This document shows positions 46,548 to 56,738 of a DNA stretch of 64,000 nt, piece after piece. Made by a program: the position numbers and the translations under genes. The stretch covers positions 2,418,001-2,482,000 of the forward strand of contig NZ_CP022133.1 in assembly GCF_002211765.1 (NCBI RefSeq), written 5' to 3'. Each line of letters begins with the position of its first letter. The stretch's first letter is position 1. This DNA is from Idiomarina piscisalsi (lineage in GTDB: Bacteria > Pseudomonadota > Gammaproteobacteria > Enterobacterales > Alteromonadaceae). The notes below the pieces were generated by a model. That model did no database searches. It had not been told where the DNA came from and saw nothing but the letters and a program-made list of their open reading frames with translations.

Positions 46548-46904
46548 ATGTCTGTAGAAACGTTTAGTCCATCGTCATCACTTATTTCCATGACGGACAG
46601 TGCCATTAAGTATTTTGAGTCACGACTGAAAAACGAATCGGGCCATTTGATTCGCTTATCAACCAAACAGAGCGGCTGCACAGGTTATGCTTACGTTCTT
46701 GACTCTGTTGATGCCATTCAAGACGGTGATGAAGTCGTGGAAATTAACGATAACATTAAGGTTGCTATTGCACCCAACGCGCTGGAACTGGTGCGTAATA
46801 CAGAAATCGATTACGTCAAAGAGGGTATTAACGGCATTGTTAAGTTTAACAACCCTAATGTTGTTAACGAATGTGGTTGTGGCGAAAGCTTCAGCGTTAC
46901 CTAA
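46548..46904 (+). CDS. sufA: A-type Fe-S carrier (SufA/IscA family)
   Basis: 118 residues. The three cluster Cys are in KQSGCTGYAY and NECGCGESF, as in SufA/IscA. Passes clusters from the scaffold to targets. A classic suf operon of enterobacteria starts with sufA; here it follows sufS. AGGAGG precedes the ATG region. Confidence 0.92.
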   Translation: MSVETFSPSSSLISMTDSAIKYFESRLKNESGHLIRLSTKQSGCTGYAYVLDSVDAIQDGDEVVEINDNIKVAIAPNALELVRNTEIDYVKEGINGIVKFNNPNVVNECGCGESFSVT

Positions 46905-46924
46905 ACGGGAAAGATAACAACAGC

Positions 46925-47458
46925 ATGCAACAGAAAATGGTGAATACCTTACGCGAAGTCAAAGCGCGTAAGGTGCCATCCGGCGAACCTAAAATCATTC
47001 CCAAAGGGGAATTTGTTAATATTACCCAAGATTTGGGCGGTAATTACACCGTGACCTGGCAGGGTAATATGCTGCGCATTGACGGCACCGATGGCGACGC
47101 CATTGGCCGCAAACCGGAAAAGCTCGACTTTCCTGCGCCTGAAGACGGGCAAATATCCGAACAACAAGTTTGGGATGCACTGGAAACCATCTACGATCCA
47201 GAAATTCCCATTAACTTAGTGTCCCTTGGGCTTATTTATAAAGTCGATATAGACCAAGACAGTTCGCGGGTTAATATTGATATGACGCTCACCGCTCCGG
47301 GTTGCGGCATGGGACCGGTGTTGGTCGGCGACGTTGAGTACCGTGTCTCACTGGTACCGAATGTTGATACGGTCAATGTAAACCTAGTGTTCGATCCACC
47401 TTGGTCTCGCGATATGATGAGCGAAGAAGCGCAGCTTGAAGCTGGTGTGTTTTTCTAA
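46925..47458 (+). CDS. sufT: SufT-type Fe-S maturation protein (DUF59/MIP18)
   Basis: 177 residues from the ATG at 46925; the frame extends upstream into sufA without homology. The C-terminal DUF59 domain has ETIYDPEIPINLVSLGLIYKVDI and MTLTAPGCGMGPVLVGDV, with the conserved Cys. SufT aids Fe-S protein maturation in some bacteria. Typical of suf operons of Alteromonadales and many non-enteric bacteria. Confidence 0.9.
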   Translation: MQQKMVNTLREVKARKVPSGEPKIIPKGEFVNITQDLGGNYTVTWQGNMLRIDGTDGDAIGRKPEKLDFPAPEDGQISEQQVWDALETIYDPEIPINLVSLGLIYKVDIDQDSSRVNIDMTLTAPGCGMGPVLVGDVEYRVSLVPNVDTVNVNLVFDPPWSRDMMSEEAQLEAGVFF

Positions 47459-47478
47459 ACGGGAATACCGAATTAACC

Positions 47479-47892
47479 ATGAACTTACCAACAACTGACG
47501 AAATTCTTGATGACTTAGAGTTCCTGGACGACTGGGAACAGCGCTATCAGTACATTATCGATTTAGGCAAAGCGCTACCGGGTTTGCCGGAAGCGCAGCA
47601 TAAAGAAGAGTATCTGGTACGCGGCTGTCAGAGTAATGTTTGGCTGATTAGTGAAGAGAAAGACGGCAAGCTGTTATTTCACGTCGACAGTGATGCCGTC
47701 ATTGTGCAAGGGCTGTTAACGTTGGTTATGGCGGCTTACCATGACAAAACGCCCGCACAAATCCTCGCGTTCGATATTGACCAATATTTTAATCAACTCG
47801 ACCTGGAAAACCACATTACCCCAACTCGCGGGAATGGATTAAGAGCTATTGTTGGGAAAATCCAGCAGTTGGCCAAGAACGCCAACGCTTAA
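47479..47892 (+). CDS. sufE: Sulfur acceptor SufE
   Basis: 137 residues; the acceptor Cys is C50 in EYLVRGCQSNVWL. It receives persulfide from SufS and stimulates its activity. Last suf gene; ends in a four-base convergent overlap with the HDOD gene. Confidence 0.95.
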   Translation: MNLPTTDEILDDLEFLDDWEQRYQYIIDLGKALPGLPEAQHKEEYLVRGCQSNVWLISEEKDGKLLFHVDSDAVIVQGLLTLVMAAYHDKTPAQILAFDIDQYFNQLDLENHITPTRGNGLRAIVGKIQQLAKNANA

Positions 47893-49088
47893 ATGGTATT
47901 AAACAGTTCTTGTACATTATTCGATACAGAGCGGTAGGTTGATAACAGACGCGGTTGAATCGTTTCCAGCCGTTGCTTCATTTGAATCAACCGCTCCAGT
48001 TTCAACGCAATACTCAAGCACTGTCCCATAGGTCCTTTCAAATTATTCACTGCAGCTTGTGTTTCAGGTGACAGAGGCAGCTTTTCAAAAAACGCCTTTT
48101 TATCCACGCCCAGCATAATATCAATACCAGATAGAAGACCCACAAAGTAACACTGGTCAGGATCTAAATCCTGACGCTTTTGACCCTTGGCTAACTCGTA
48201 GCACATTTGTGCTCTTACCAACACCATACGTGATGCTTCCTGGCTACTGGCAGCAACGGAGCCTATAAGCGCTATCCAGCGCCGCAATTTCTCAATACCC
48301 AATCGCATGATCACATCTTTGACCCGAGTAATTGGGCTCGCCGTTGGATACAGAGGGCTATTCACAATTTTCAGAAGACTGACTGACAGCTTAGGATCTT
48401 CAGATATCACCTTCGATAACTCAGTTAAGTCTGGCTCCTTTTCAAAACATAAGGACAGTACTTTCGCTAGCTGTAGCGAAGACGGCTCTAACCGAGTGCC
48501 GTAAATAACTTCAGGCTTGGCAAAGTAGTACCCCTGAAACAGTTCAAAACCCAACGCTTCATAGGCATTTTTAGTCGCTTCATCTTCAACGCGCTCGGCC
48601 AACCACTTACCCTTAAAGTGAGTTAAGTCTTTTTTAAACGCCCGAACTTGCTCAACGGTCACCGTAGAGACATCTACTTTTATGTACGATGCATACTTTA
48701 GCAATGGCTCCCACGCTGGGTCGAACTCAAAATCATCGAGCGCGAAACGGAAACCCTTGTCATGCCAACGCGCTACCGCATTCACAACGGCTCGGGTTGG
48801 CTTTATGGTTTCTAAAAGCTCAATAACGACCTTATCAGGCTCTATAGGCAGGAAGCTTTGAGACAGCAGAAAGTCGCTGGAAACATTAATAAAAGCCGTT
48901 GCATCGTACTGAGTGGTTTGCTCAGTGATGCCCGCGCAAAGGTTAAACACCACCTCACTGGTAGCAGCGGTATCGCCCACGGTTTCGGCGGATAAATGAA
49001 TGGCGCTTCGGTACAACAGTTCTACCGCGTAAAAACGGTTTTTTCTGTCGTATATTGGCTGGGCCGCCAATAAAGGGGAAGATTCCAA
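47889..49088 (-). CDS. HDOD-domain signalling protein with degenerate EAL-like N terminus (YuxH-like)
   Basis: 399 residues. The N-terminal part (about 1-190) looks like an EAL domain (AAQPIYDRKNRFYAVELLYRS, IELLETIKPT, FALDDFEFDP) but the EAL triad and most metal ligands are missing (VELLYR in place of EALxR), so c-di-GMP cleavage is unlikely. The C-terminal part (about 200-399) is an HDOD domain. This architecture is known from B. subtilis YuxH and from Vibrio and Xanthomonas signalling proteins. The output is unknown. Confidence 0.85.
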   Translation of the reverse strand: MESSPLLAAQPIYDRKNRFYAVELLYRSAIHLSAETVGDTAATSEVVFNLCAGITEQTTQYDATAFINVSSDFLLSQSFLPIEPDKVVIELLETIKPTRAVVNAVARWHDKGFRFALDDFEFDPAWEPLLKYASYIKVDVSTVTVEQVRAFKKDLTHFKGKWLAERVEDEATKNAYEALGFELFQGYYFAKPEVIYGTRLEPSSLQLAKVLSLCFEKEPDLTELSKVISEDPKLSVSLLKIVNSPLYPTASPITRVKDVIMRLGIEKLRRWIALIGSVAASSQEASRMVLVRAQMCYELAKGQKRQDLDPDQCYFVGLLSGIDIMLGVDKKAFFEKLPLSPETQAAVNNLKGPMGQCLSIALKLERLIQMKQRLETIQPRLLSTYRSVSNNVQELFNTI

Positions 49089-49172
49089 ATCTGTCTACTT
49101 TTTAAACACTGATTATAAGCAGGATTCTACGGTAGTTTTTAATAAAAGAAAAGATGAACGGTTGTTATAAAT

Positions 49173-49694
49173 TTAAGATTTACGACGCCCTGTAATCATG
49201 GGCTTTATAAGCTCAATACGACCCCACCAACCTGTCAAAAGCACTGCGGCAACATGAATAAGAGCGCCTATAAATAAACTATGGGCAATGTATTCATGAA
49301 TATTTTCGACCAAAGTGCTACCAAAAAACGCGTCCGTTTCTTCGAGCAGAAAACCGGTAATGCCCTGCGCTAAAAGCAATAACCAAAACAGCAGTATCAA
49401 CATACCGCCAACAGCGTTGTGCCCGGATTCTTTAGGAATCTTGCGATTTTTAAGTTCACGCAGATGTTGAGATATTCGTATAGGGGTAGGAAAAAAATCA
49501 CTCAACCTTGCTCGCTGAGGCCCAACGAAGCTCCAGACAACACGAACAAATACTAAACCCCAGACACAATAGCCAACCCACTGATGAATCGTCTCGCCAG
49601 GTTCTAGTACAAAATAATTTAGCGTAAACCCAATAACAATAAGCCAGTGGTAAATGCGAATATATTTATCCCAAATCACCACTGGCTTACTCAT
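49173..49694 (-). CDS. Cytochrome b561-domain protein
   Basis: 173 residues with four membrane helices and haem-ligand His candidates in RIYHWLIVIG, IHQWVGY, YIAHSLFIGALIHVAAV. It resembles the diheme b-type subunits of Ni/Fe hydrogenases and cytochrome b561. It should pass electrons at the inner membrane. Tight gene cluster: four bases behind the PepSY lipoprotein, which follows the peptidase by nine. Confidence 0.87.
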   Translation of the reverse strand: MSKPVVIWDKYIRIYHWLIVIGFTLNYFVLEPGETIHQWVGYCVWGLVFVRVVWSFVGPQRARLSDFFPTPIRISQHLRELKNRKIPKESGHNAVGGMLILLFWLLLLAQGITGFLLEETDAFFGSTLVENIHEYIAHSLFIGALIHVAAVLLTGWWGRIELIKPMITGRRKS

Positions 49695-49698
49695 TAAC

Positions 49699-49980
49699 TT
49701 ACTCTTTCTCTTCTTTTACAACGCTGCCATCAACAGGATTGAAGTAAATTTCTACCTTCTCGCCTGCCTGGTTTTTGCCGTAAATTTCATAGCAGTTGCC
49801 GGGAGTGACTTTAAACTCATTAATGTCATAGCCCTGCTCTTTTAAACCAGCCTGGAACTGTTCTTGATCCATCCACTCTGATTGTGGCGCCGTTGTGCAC
49901 TGCGTTTCCGTTTCTTCGGCACTGCAAGCGGCTAACAATGCCGCCGCACCTGCCATCGCGGTTAGTTTTAATGCGTTCAT
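49699..49980 (-). CDS. Small PepSY-domain lipoprotein
   Basis: 93 residues. Lipobox LAAC with Cys at residue 19. The rest (LKEQGYDINEFKVTPGNCYEIYGKNQAGEKVEIYFNP) is a PepSY-type fold, known from redox partners of cytochromes and from peptidase inhibitors. Small size and pairing with a cytochrome b561 gene are common in this group of bacteria. Confidence 0.85.
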   Translation of the reverse strand: MNALKLTAMAGAAALLAACSAEETETQCTTAPQSEWMDQEQFQAGLKEQGYDINEFKVTPGNCYEIYGKNQAGEKVEIYFNPVDGSVVKEEKE

Positions 49981-49989
49981 ATCAAACTC

Positions 49990-52134
49990 CTATTTTTCGT
50001 TAGGAAGTGACTCGAAGCCCATGTGATAGAGCGTAAAGCCGAAAATATCCGAATACTGCTCAATCGTTTTTGAAACGGGTGTTCCTGCACCGTGACCCGC
50101 ATTGGTTTCAATGCGAATTAACTGCGGATTATCACCACCCGCTTTATCCTGAAGCTCTGCTGCGAACTTAAAGGAATGGGCAGGCACCACCCGGTCATCA
50201 TGGTCACCCGTCGTAATCAGCGTTGCCGGATACTCAACACCTTGTTCTACGTTATGCACTGGCGAGTAGTTCAGCAAGTATTCAAACATTTCTTTACTGT
50301 CTTCTGCTGTACCATAGTCATACGCCCAGCCTGCACCCGCAGTGAAGGTGTGATAGCGAAGCATGTCCAAAACTCCAACCGCTGGTAACGCAACCGCAAA
50401 CAGCTCAGGGCGCTGTGTCATTACCGCACCAACCAGCAAGCCACCGTTTGAGCCACCACGAACTGCCAGACGATCAGACGACGTATAGTCAGCTTCTATC
50501 AGGTATTCCGCTGCCGCTATAAAGTCATCGAACACGTTTTGCTTCTGCATTTTAGTGCCGGCTTTATGCCACTCTTTACCGTACTCACCACCACCACGTA
50601 AGTTGGCAACCGCGTAAACACCGCCCATTTCCAGCCAGGCTGCGTTAGCAATGCTGAAACTTGGTGTCAGGCTGATGTTAAAGCCACCGTAACCGTAAAG
50701 AATCGTTGGGTTCGTACCATCCAGTTCAAGACCCTTTTTATGGGTGATGATCATCGGAACTTCGGTACCGTCTTTAGACGTATAGAAGACTTGTTTACTG
50801 ACATACTGGCTCGAATCGAAATCCGCACCCGATGCTTCATAAACGATCGACTCTCCCGTTTCAGGATTCATCTCGTAAATGGTGCTTGGCGTGCTGTAGT
50901 TCGTGAAGCTGTAATACACTTTTTCAGCGTCCTGCTTCTCACTGAAGCCACTCGCGCTGCCGACGCCCGGCAAAGCAATGTCACGTACCTTATTGCCGTC
51001 GTAGTCGTACTGCTCAACTTTTGAGACCGCATCAACCATATACTCTGCAAAGATATAACCCGCACCGGTTGATGGGTTCAACACATGCTCGCTGTGTGCA
51101 ATAAAGTCCTGCCAGTTGTCAGGCTTAGGGTTACCGGCATTCACGGTCACAACACGACCGTTTGGCGCGTCCATATTCGTTTCTAAATACAGCGTGTCAC
51201 CACGAGTCGTCAGAACCGACGTGTCATAAGCCACATCACCATCGACCAGCACTAACTCTGAGTCAGGCTTCGTTAAGTCTTTAATGTACAACTTGTTACC
51301 AGACGTCGAGTTTGCAGCCGAAACCACCAGGAAACGATCGTCTTCAGTGACATAACCACCCACGTAGCGATGTTTCTCAGCTTGTGTACCACCGAAAATC
51401 AGGTCATCTTCAGACTGAGGTGTACCAATTTCATGGTAATACAGCTTGTGCTGGTCGGTCTTCGCGGATAATTCACTGCCTTCTGGTTTGTCATAGCTCG
51501 AGTAGTAGAAACCTTCGTTGCCCTTCCACGAAATACCGCTGAACTTAACGTCTACGAGCGGCTCTTCATGTTGGTCACCTGTTTCTGCGTCAATGACAAT
51601 AATTTTACGCCAGTCACTACCGCCTTCAGAAATCGAATACGCCGCAATAGAACCGTCTTCACTGAACGTTAACTGCGCCAAAGACGTTGTGCCATCTTCA
51701 CTGAACTTATTTGGGTCTAAAAAAACTTCGGCTTCAGCGTCTTCGCTCTTCTTACGGTAAACAACGTATTGGTTTTGCAAACCGTCGTTCTTGTAGAAAT
51801 AGATATAGTCACCCTCAAAGCGAGGCGCGCTGACTTTCTCGTAGTTCCACAGTTCCGTTAGGCGCTCTTCAATTTTTTCGCGGAACGGAATTTTCTCCAA
51901 ATGGCTAAACGTTACTTCATTTTGCGCTTTTACCCAGGCTTCCGTTTCTTCGCTACGGTCGTCTTCTAGCCAGCGATACGGGTCCGCCACTTCGGTACCA
52001 AAGTAGGTGTCAACCACATCGCCTTTACGCGTCTCCGGATACTGCATTTGATTATTCACTTCTTCGTCATTGCTTGGTGACTGTGAGCAGGCTGTCAGCA
52101 AACTCACCGCAACTGCTCCTAGTAAGTATTTCAT
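49990..52134 (-). CDS. Prolyl oligopeptidase (S9A), lipoprotein
   Basis: 714 residues. Lipobox LLTAC with Cys at residue 16, so it is membrane-anchored and probably periplasmic. N-terminal beta-propeller (about 70-430), then the alpha/beta hydrolase domain with Ser in RGGSNGGLL, Asp in [10 protein letters not shown] and His in NAGHGAG. It cuts short peptides after proline. [13 protein letters not shown] is family-typical. First gene of a cluster with the PepSY lipoprotein and the b561. Confidence 0.94.
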   Translation of the reverse strand: MKYLLGAVAVSLLTACSQSPSNDEEVNNQMQYPETRKGDVVDTYFGTEVADPYRWLEDDRSEETEAWVKAQNEVTFSHLEKIPFREKIEERLTELWNYEKVSAPRFEGDYIYFYKNDGLQNQYVVYRKKSEDAEAEVFLDPNKFSEDGTTSLAQLTFSEDGSIAAYSISEGGSDWRKIIVIDAETGDQHEEPLVDVKFSGISWKGNEGFYYSSYDKPEGSELSAKTDQHKLYYHEIGTPQSEDDLIFGGTQAEKHRYVGGYVTEDDRFLVVSAANSTSGNKLYIKDLTKPDSELVLVDGDVAYDTSVLTTRGDTLYLETNMDAPNGRVVTVNAGNPKPDNWQDFIAHSEHVLNPSTGAGYIFAEYMVDAVSKVEQYDYDGNKVRDIALPGVGSASGFSEKQDAEKVYYSFTNYSTPSTIYEMNPETGESIVYEASGADFDSSQYVSKQVFYTSKDGTEVPMIITHKKGLELDGTNPTILYGYGGFNISLTPSFSIANAAWLEMGGVYAVANLRGGGEYGKEWHKAGTKMQKQNVFDDFIAAAEYLIEADYTSSDRLAVRGGSNGGLLVGAVMTQRPELFAVALPAVGVLDMLRYHTFTAGAGWAYDYGTAEDSKEMFEYLLNYSPVHNVEQGVEYPATLITTGDHDDRVVPAHSFKFAAELQDKAGGDNPQLIRIETNAGHGAGTPVSKTIEQYSDIFGFTLYHMGFESLPNEK

Positions 52135-52204
52135 TGTTGTTATCCTTATTACTCATATTTACCACCAATAAAGTAACAGAGTCTTGAATTAAAAAGTAGT
52201 AAGT

Positions 52205-53743
52205 TCAACGGCTCGAATAAAGGCTCCAACGTTTTCCCTCTACTTCATCAAGCCAGAACCTCAACTCTTTTTCTAGTGCTCTGTCTTCTTCCAAGAAATT
52301 AAAGTCCCGCCCCACATCTTCTGCCATTTTAGAGATAGCCAAAGGCGGTTGTTCTTGATTCAGCTGTGCACGTAGTTGCGCTCCCTGACAAGCTGCCAAT
52401 AAACTTGATATCACAACCTGCTCAGTTAACTCCAAAACTCTTGCGCAGTCTCGCGCTGCAATCGTTCCCATACTGACTTTGTCTTGGTTATGACACTCCG
52501 TTGAGCGAGAAAACACACTAGCAGGCATAGTCAATTTCAGTGCTTCTGCTGTCCAAGCTGAGCAGCCTATCTGCACTGCTTTAAAGCCGTGATTGACAGA
52601 CTTCCTGTCCGCTTTTGCTCCAGACAGGTTTGCCGGTAGACCATTGTTCACTTTCTGATCCATCAGCAACGCCATTTGCCTATCTTGTAAATCAGCTAAA
52701 TTAGCGACTTGCGTTTTGAGCGTATCCATAGCCATTGCTATATGACCACCGTAAAAGTGCCCCCCATGCAGCACTCTTCGGCTCTCCGGATCAATAATCG
52801 GGTTATCGTTCGAACTATTTAGCTCATTCTCTATCGTCTCTTTTAACCAAGGTAAGGCATCTTTTAAAGAGCCTATAATATGAGGTGCGCAACGAATCGA
52901 GTAACGATCCTGAAGTCTGTTCGAGTTTCTTTTTTCTTCAATGACTCCCAAGTCACCTCGTATCCATTCTGCGACTTTTTGTTGGCCAGAGTGTGGCTTT
53001 ACATCGAATAGCCGCTCATCGAAGTGCTCGGGGTTCCCGCCAAGGGCATAACACGAGATGGAAGTTACTTTGCTGGATAGTCTGGTTAAATACTCTGCCC
53101 TGATATAATTTAAGCACGCTACCGCAGTCATAGCTGCCGTTCCATTCATTAAAGCTAAAGCTTCTTTGGGTCTTAATTTATAAGGCTTAACATCAAGCTT
53201 ACCAAAAGCTTCAGCGCTAGGCATGAACTCCCCTTGAAATAAAACATCCGCTTCACCAATGAGTGCTCTGGCGATATAGGATAATGGGGTTAAATCACCA
53301 CTGGCCCCAACACTACCCTCTTCGGGAATAAGAGGCAGTACATCTTCATTGAGCATAAGAACCAACCGCTCCAATAAAGCATAGCTAACTCCGGAATAAC
53401 CCTTCGATAATGAACACAGACGAGTGGCCAAAATGGCTCGGGTCGTTTGCTGATCAAAGTGTTTACCAAGCCCGCAGCCATGGAAGCGAGATAAGTGAAT
53501 CGGAAGTTCATTGACCAACGATAAAGCGACAGGCTCAGTGCAGCTATCTCCATAGCCAGTAGTAACCCCATAAATAACCCCGTCATCAACGAGGAGTTCA
53601 TCTAAAAAGTCAGCTCCTGCTTGGATTTTTTTACCAAAAGAATCAGAGTCGCTCAGCCTAACAGTTTTTTTACGAGACGCTATATCCACAATATCAGCTA
53701 CAGAAAGCTTGTTATCGCCAAAAGTTACAAATTGTTCCGTCAT
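52205..53743 (-). CDS. MIO-type aromatic amino acid ammonia-lyase (TAL/PAL-like, not HutH)
   Basis: 512 residues from the ATG at 53743. The MIO-forming Ala-Ser-Gly is 147-149 in GSVGASGDLTP; catalytic Tyr58 is in YGVTTGYG. HutH has a Glu in a QEDH motif; here the motif reads HNQDKVSMGTIAAR, as in TAL and PAL. His-Leu at 83-84 (PIHLSRFHG) sits where tyrosine ammonia-lyases of the Rhodobacter type have the selectivity His-Leu. So tyrosine (to p-coumarate) or phenylalanine is the likely substrate. No hut genes are near. It lies 22 bases behind an atypical photolyase in the cry-DASH operon. Confidence 0.85.
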   Translation of the reverse strand: MTEQFVTFGDNKLSVADIVDIASRKKTVRLSDSDSFGKKIQAGADFLDELLVDDGVIYGVTTGYGDSCTEPVALSLVNELPIHLSRFHGCGLGKHFDQQTTRAILATRLCSLSKGYSGVSYALLERLVLMLNEDVLPLIPEEGSVGASGDLTPLSYIARALIGEADVLFQGEFMPSAEAFGKLDVKPYKLRPKEALALMNGTAAMTAVACLNYIRAEYLTRLSSKVTSISCYALGGNPEHFDERLFDVKPHSGQQKVAEWIRGDLGVIEEKRNSNRLQDRYSIRCAPHIIGSLKDALPWLKETIENELNSSNDNPIIDPESRRVLHGGHFYGGHIAMAMDTLKTQVANLADLQDRQMALLMDQKVNNGLPANLSGAKADRKSVNHGFKAVQIGCSAWTAEALKLTMPASVFSRSTECHNQDKVSMGTIAARDCARVLELTEQVVISSLLAACQGAQLRAQLNQEQPPLAISKMAEDVGRDFNFLEEDRALEKELRFWLDEVEGKRWSLYSSR

Positions 53744-53765
53744 AAAATCTCTTTTTCCATTAAAT

Positions 53766-55220
53766 TTAGCCGGCCTTATCAACATGCTTATTAAGTATTC
53801 GCCGGCTTTCTGATTTTACATTCGCTTTCTTTCGCCACGCCCATAAATCGTGAACGACTGTTTCTTTATATTGACTCGACGTCACAATTGGATAAGGGTA
53901 ATCTTGGCCAAGGGTGAAATTGAACATGGAGGACTCTATTGGCGTTATTTGATCCGGTTCGTGAATCAACTCATCAGGTAACTCACTTAACTCCGGTACC
54001 CACTGCCGTATAAAGCCTCCCTTCGGATCGTTCTCATAAGACTGTTTTACAGGGTTATAAGCACGAATAGTATTGATACCGGTAATGCCCGCCTGCATTT
54101 GTATTTGGGGGTAATGAATTCCAGGCTCAAAATCTAAAAACACTGATGCTAGGTGCTGAGCTCCCCACCGCCAGTCAATCGCTAAGTAATGACACAAAAA
54201 GCTAACCAACATAGCCCGCATACGAAAGTTAATATAACCGGTATGGTTTAGACACCGCATACAAGCATCGACCAATGGATATCCAGTCTGCCCTTTTTGC
54301 CATGCCTGAAAGTCGGAAAACGCTGAGCTTTCTCTTCTGAATTGGAAGCGCTCATAACCACGGTTTATTGGCCTGACTTGTTGCTCTATTTCACTTTCAA
54401 ACTTTTGAATGAAATGGCAATGCCAGTGCAAACGCGACACTAATGCCCTTAATGGTTTTCTCCAACCAGGAACGTTCCAGTAAGTTAAGCAGCGCTGGTA
54501 CACTTGTCTCAGGCTCAAGTTTCCCCAGGCTATGTAGGGCGACAAGCGAGTGCAGCTGTTTCTGCTCAGATCGGGTTTTGAAATATTAAACGCATAAGAT
54601 TGCCCCCGGCCCTCAAAAAACGATTTCAATGTGCTCTCTGCAGCCGTTTCGCCGCCTAATTGAAAGTTATCATTCCTTTCTTTCCAAGCCTCCGGGACCT
54701 GCGGGGTATTGCCGTCAGTGATGACAAAAAGATTCGCTTCTCTCTGCTCACTATTCATCACTTTATACCAATTATCTCGCCACCCATCCCTAGAGTTTTT
54801 CCCTCTGATGACGGCCCCATAGGGAAACTGCTGCCAAATTATGCCGTTCTTATCACAAAACTGCTGAACCGATTTGTCGCGATTAAAAGTCGACAAAAGA
54901 CCAACCTCTTGGTGGCTATATAAAGTAGAAAAACCGAAGTCACTCATTAAGCCTTGTAAAACTGACAGTGTTTCCCCGACAGTAACGTGAACACCGCCAC
55001 CGTAAGGTTTTAAGCGCTTATTCAAATCTAATATACTTTCCCAAACAAACCGCCAGTGCCGTGTGCTGTAATGCTCATCTTCTAACAAAGCGGGTTCAAA
55101 GTTATACCAAAGCATAACCGAGCTGTGCCGCTCCGTTGCTGCTGAGAGGGCTTCATTATCGGATAGCCTTAAATCCCTTTTAAGCCAGACCAACGCACTG
55201 CTACTATCAGTTTTCATCAT
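53766..55220 (-). CDS. Photolyase/cryptochrome-family flavoprotein, atypical clade
   Basis: 484 residues: N-terminal alpha/beta domain ([15 protein letters not shown]) and the FAD-binding helical domain ([57 protein letters not shown]). The region that in E. coli PhrB reads NNGGWQW is [15 protein letters not shown] here, so a standard CPD photolyase is not certain. It overlaps cry-DASH by 14 bases and precedes the ammonia-lyase by 22. Possibly a photolyase, possibly a light sensor. Confidence 0.83.
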   Translation of the reverse strand: MMKTDSSSALVWLKRDLRLSDNEALSAATERHSSVMLWYNFEPALLEDEHYSTRHWRFVWESILDLNKRLKPYGGGVHVTVGETLSVLQGLMSDFGFSTLYSHQEVGLLSTFNRDKSVQQFCDKNGIIWQQFPYGAVIRGKNSRDGWRDNWYKVMNSEQREANLFVITDGNTPQVPEAWKERNDNFQLGGETAAESTLKSFFEGRGQSYAFNISKPDLSRNSCTRLSPYIAWGNLSLRQVYQRCLTYWNVPGWRKPLRALVSRLHWHCHFIQKFESEIEQQVRPINRGYERFQFRRESSAFSDFQAWQKGQTGYPLVDACMRCLNHTGYINFRMRAMLVSFLCHYLAIDWRWGAQHLASVFLDFEPGIHYPQIQMQAGITGINTIRAYNPVKQSYENDPKGGFIRQWVPELSELPDELIHEPDQITPIESSMFNFTLGQDYPYPIVTSSQYKETVVHDLWAWRKKANVKSESRRILNKHVDKAG

Positions 55221-56535
55221 GTTTCACTGGCCAATCTGCCGCATCAACACTGTCTATTGGCAGTGTCTTGATATTGCCGCCCCAGCGTTTTATAAATTCA
55301 CCCTCAGGATCATACTGGGCGGTCTGTTTTTCTAAATTAAATCTACGATGGCCTCTAGGGTCTGCACCAACACCCGCTAAATACTGCCAGTTGCCCCAGT
55401 TGGAGGATACGTCGTAATCAATAAGCTGGTGCTCGAAGTAAGCAGCTCCGTACCGCCAATCAAGACCTAGCTCATGCACAAAGCAGCTTGCTACTAACTG
55501 TCGTCCCCGATTGGACATATAGCCAGTTGCATTTAACTGCTTCATACAAGCGTTAACGATTGGAAAAGGTGTATTGCCAGAACACCATTTTTGAAAGCGC
55601 TCCGGGTAAAAGCTTGTCTTAGGTGATTTAGTAGAAAGCCCTTTAAAGGCAAACAGTTTAGCTCCGTGTTTTTTCGCATACCAAAAGAAAAACTCTCGCC
55701 ACAATAGCTCGAAGCTTATCCAATACGTTGATTCATTCGCTTCATGCTGTTGCTCGTAGCTTCTAAGCGCAGACATAACTTGGCGAGCCGACATACAACC
55801 AAGTGCTAACCATGGTGAAAACTTAGTCGAACTTTGAAAGTCGTCTAAAGCATTTCGAGTTTGCTTATAATCACTTGCATAGTCTTCACTAAAGTAATTC
55901 TTTAGATGGCTTAACGCAGCTAACTCGCCACCTCTATACATTTGATGAGTGGTTGAGCTCTTTGAGAGCCGCGCGGGCGCTGCTTTAAAATTTTTAGGTG
56001 TTGGTGCAAGGCTCTTAATATCAGTCAAAAGGTAGCTGTCTTTTAAAGGCTCTACCTGCTTCCTAAATTGAGAAAAGGTTGTCGGTAAATCAGTCAACAA
56101 AAATGGCAGTTCGTCCTCACTAAATAAAGTATTGTTAGGAGTCTCAAAAAGCGACAAAAATGGGAAGCGCTTTTTTACGAGATCTAAATGTCTCCGTTCA
56201 TAAACGCCCTGCTGCTCGCTCACAAAGACCGCATCAGCTCCTAGCTCAGAAATTGCTCTGGTAACCTCCTTTTCAAAAGAGCCTCTCAAAATTAGCAGTT
56301 GTTGGCCTCTTTTTTCCAATTCAGCTCTAAGACTCTCTAATGAGTCCATTAAGAAGTTTAGACGATGCTTACCTAGTGAGGCGATACCATAACGTCCATA
56401 ACGGGTGAGAGACTGATCGAAGCAATAACAGCAAATTAGTTTCTCACTATTATCACTAGCTGCCTGCAGCGCTAAGTTGTCTTTAACCCGCAGATCATTT
56501 TGAAAAATAAATAAGCTGAGCTGATACTTTTGCAT
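55207..56535 (-). CDS. Cryptochrome DASH
   Basis: 442 residues. [39 protein letters not shown] and especially [23 protein letters not shown] identify cry-DASH. These flavoproteins bind MTHF and FAD and repair CPDs in single-stranded DNA or act as light receptors. First gene of the three-gene operon. Confidence 0.93.
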   Translation of the reverse strand: MQKYQLSLFIFQNDLRVKDNLALQAASDNSEKLICCYCFDQSLTRYGRYGIASLGKHRLNFLMDSLESLRAELEKRGQQLLILRGSFEKEVTRAISELGADAVFVSEQQGVYERRHLDLVKKRFPFLSLFETPNNTLFSEDELPFLLTDLPTTFSQFRKQVEPLKDSYLLTDIKSLAPTPKNFKAAPARLSKSSTTHQMYRGGELAALSHLKNYFSEDYASDYKQTRNALDDFQSSTKFSPWLALGCMSARQVMSALRSYEQQHEANESTYWISFELLWREFFFWYAKKHGAKLFAFKGLSTKSPKTSFYPERFQKWCSGNTPFPIVNACMKQLNATGYMSNRGRQLVASCFVHELGLDWRYGAAYFEHQLIDYDVSSNWGNWQYLAGVGADPRGHRRFNLEKQTAQYDPEGEFIKRWGGNIKTLPIDSVDAADWPVKHDEN

Positions 56536-56554
56536 AGAGTTATTCTTAAAACGT

Positions 56555-56599
56555 TTATTACTATTTACTCAAAAGCGACACAATTAGACCGCTCTAATT
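56555..56599 (-). promoter_or_regulatory. Promoter and operator-like dyad of the cry-DASH operon
   Basis: On the minus strand TTGTGT (56583-56578) and TAATAA (56560-56555) are 17 bases apart, giving a start near 56548. Overlapping the -35 and extending upstream is a perfect dyad, AATTAGA (56582-56588), CCGC, TCTAATT (56593-56599). Such placement fits a regulator acting on this promoter; none is encoded next to it. Confidence 0.6.
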
Positions 56600-56738
56600 C
56601 AAAAAATACCTTCACTGAAGGCAAACCCTTCAATGTTTACCTCCTTAACGAATATCCCTATGTTATCCTCCCAGTGCTTTAGAAGCCCTTAATATATGAC
56701 CCTCTTAATTGGGATAATTGTTTTTATTAAAAGGACGT

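Noticed and set aside
53290..53601. 103-residue minus-strand frame within the ammonia-lyase gene
   Set aside because: Out-of-frame shadow of the conserved MIO region; no homology seen.
52205..53743. Histidine ammonia-lyase HutH of histidine breakdown
   Set aside because: The Glu-containing QEDH motif of HutH is missing, the selectivity region is TAL-like and no hutU, hutI or hutG gene is near.
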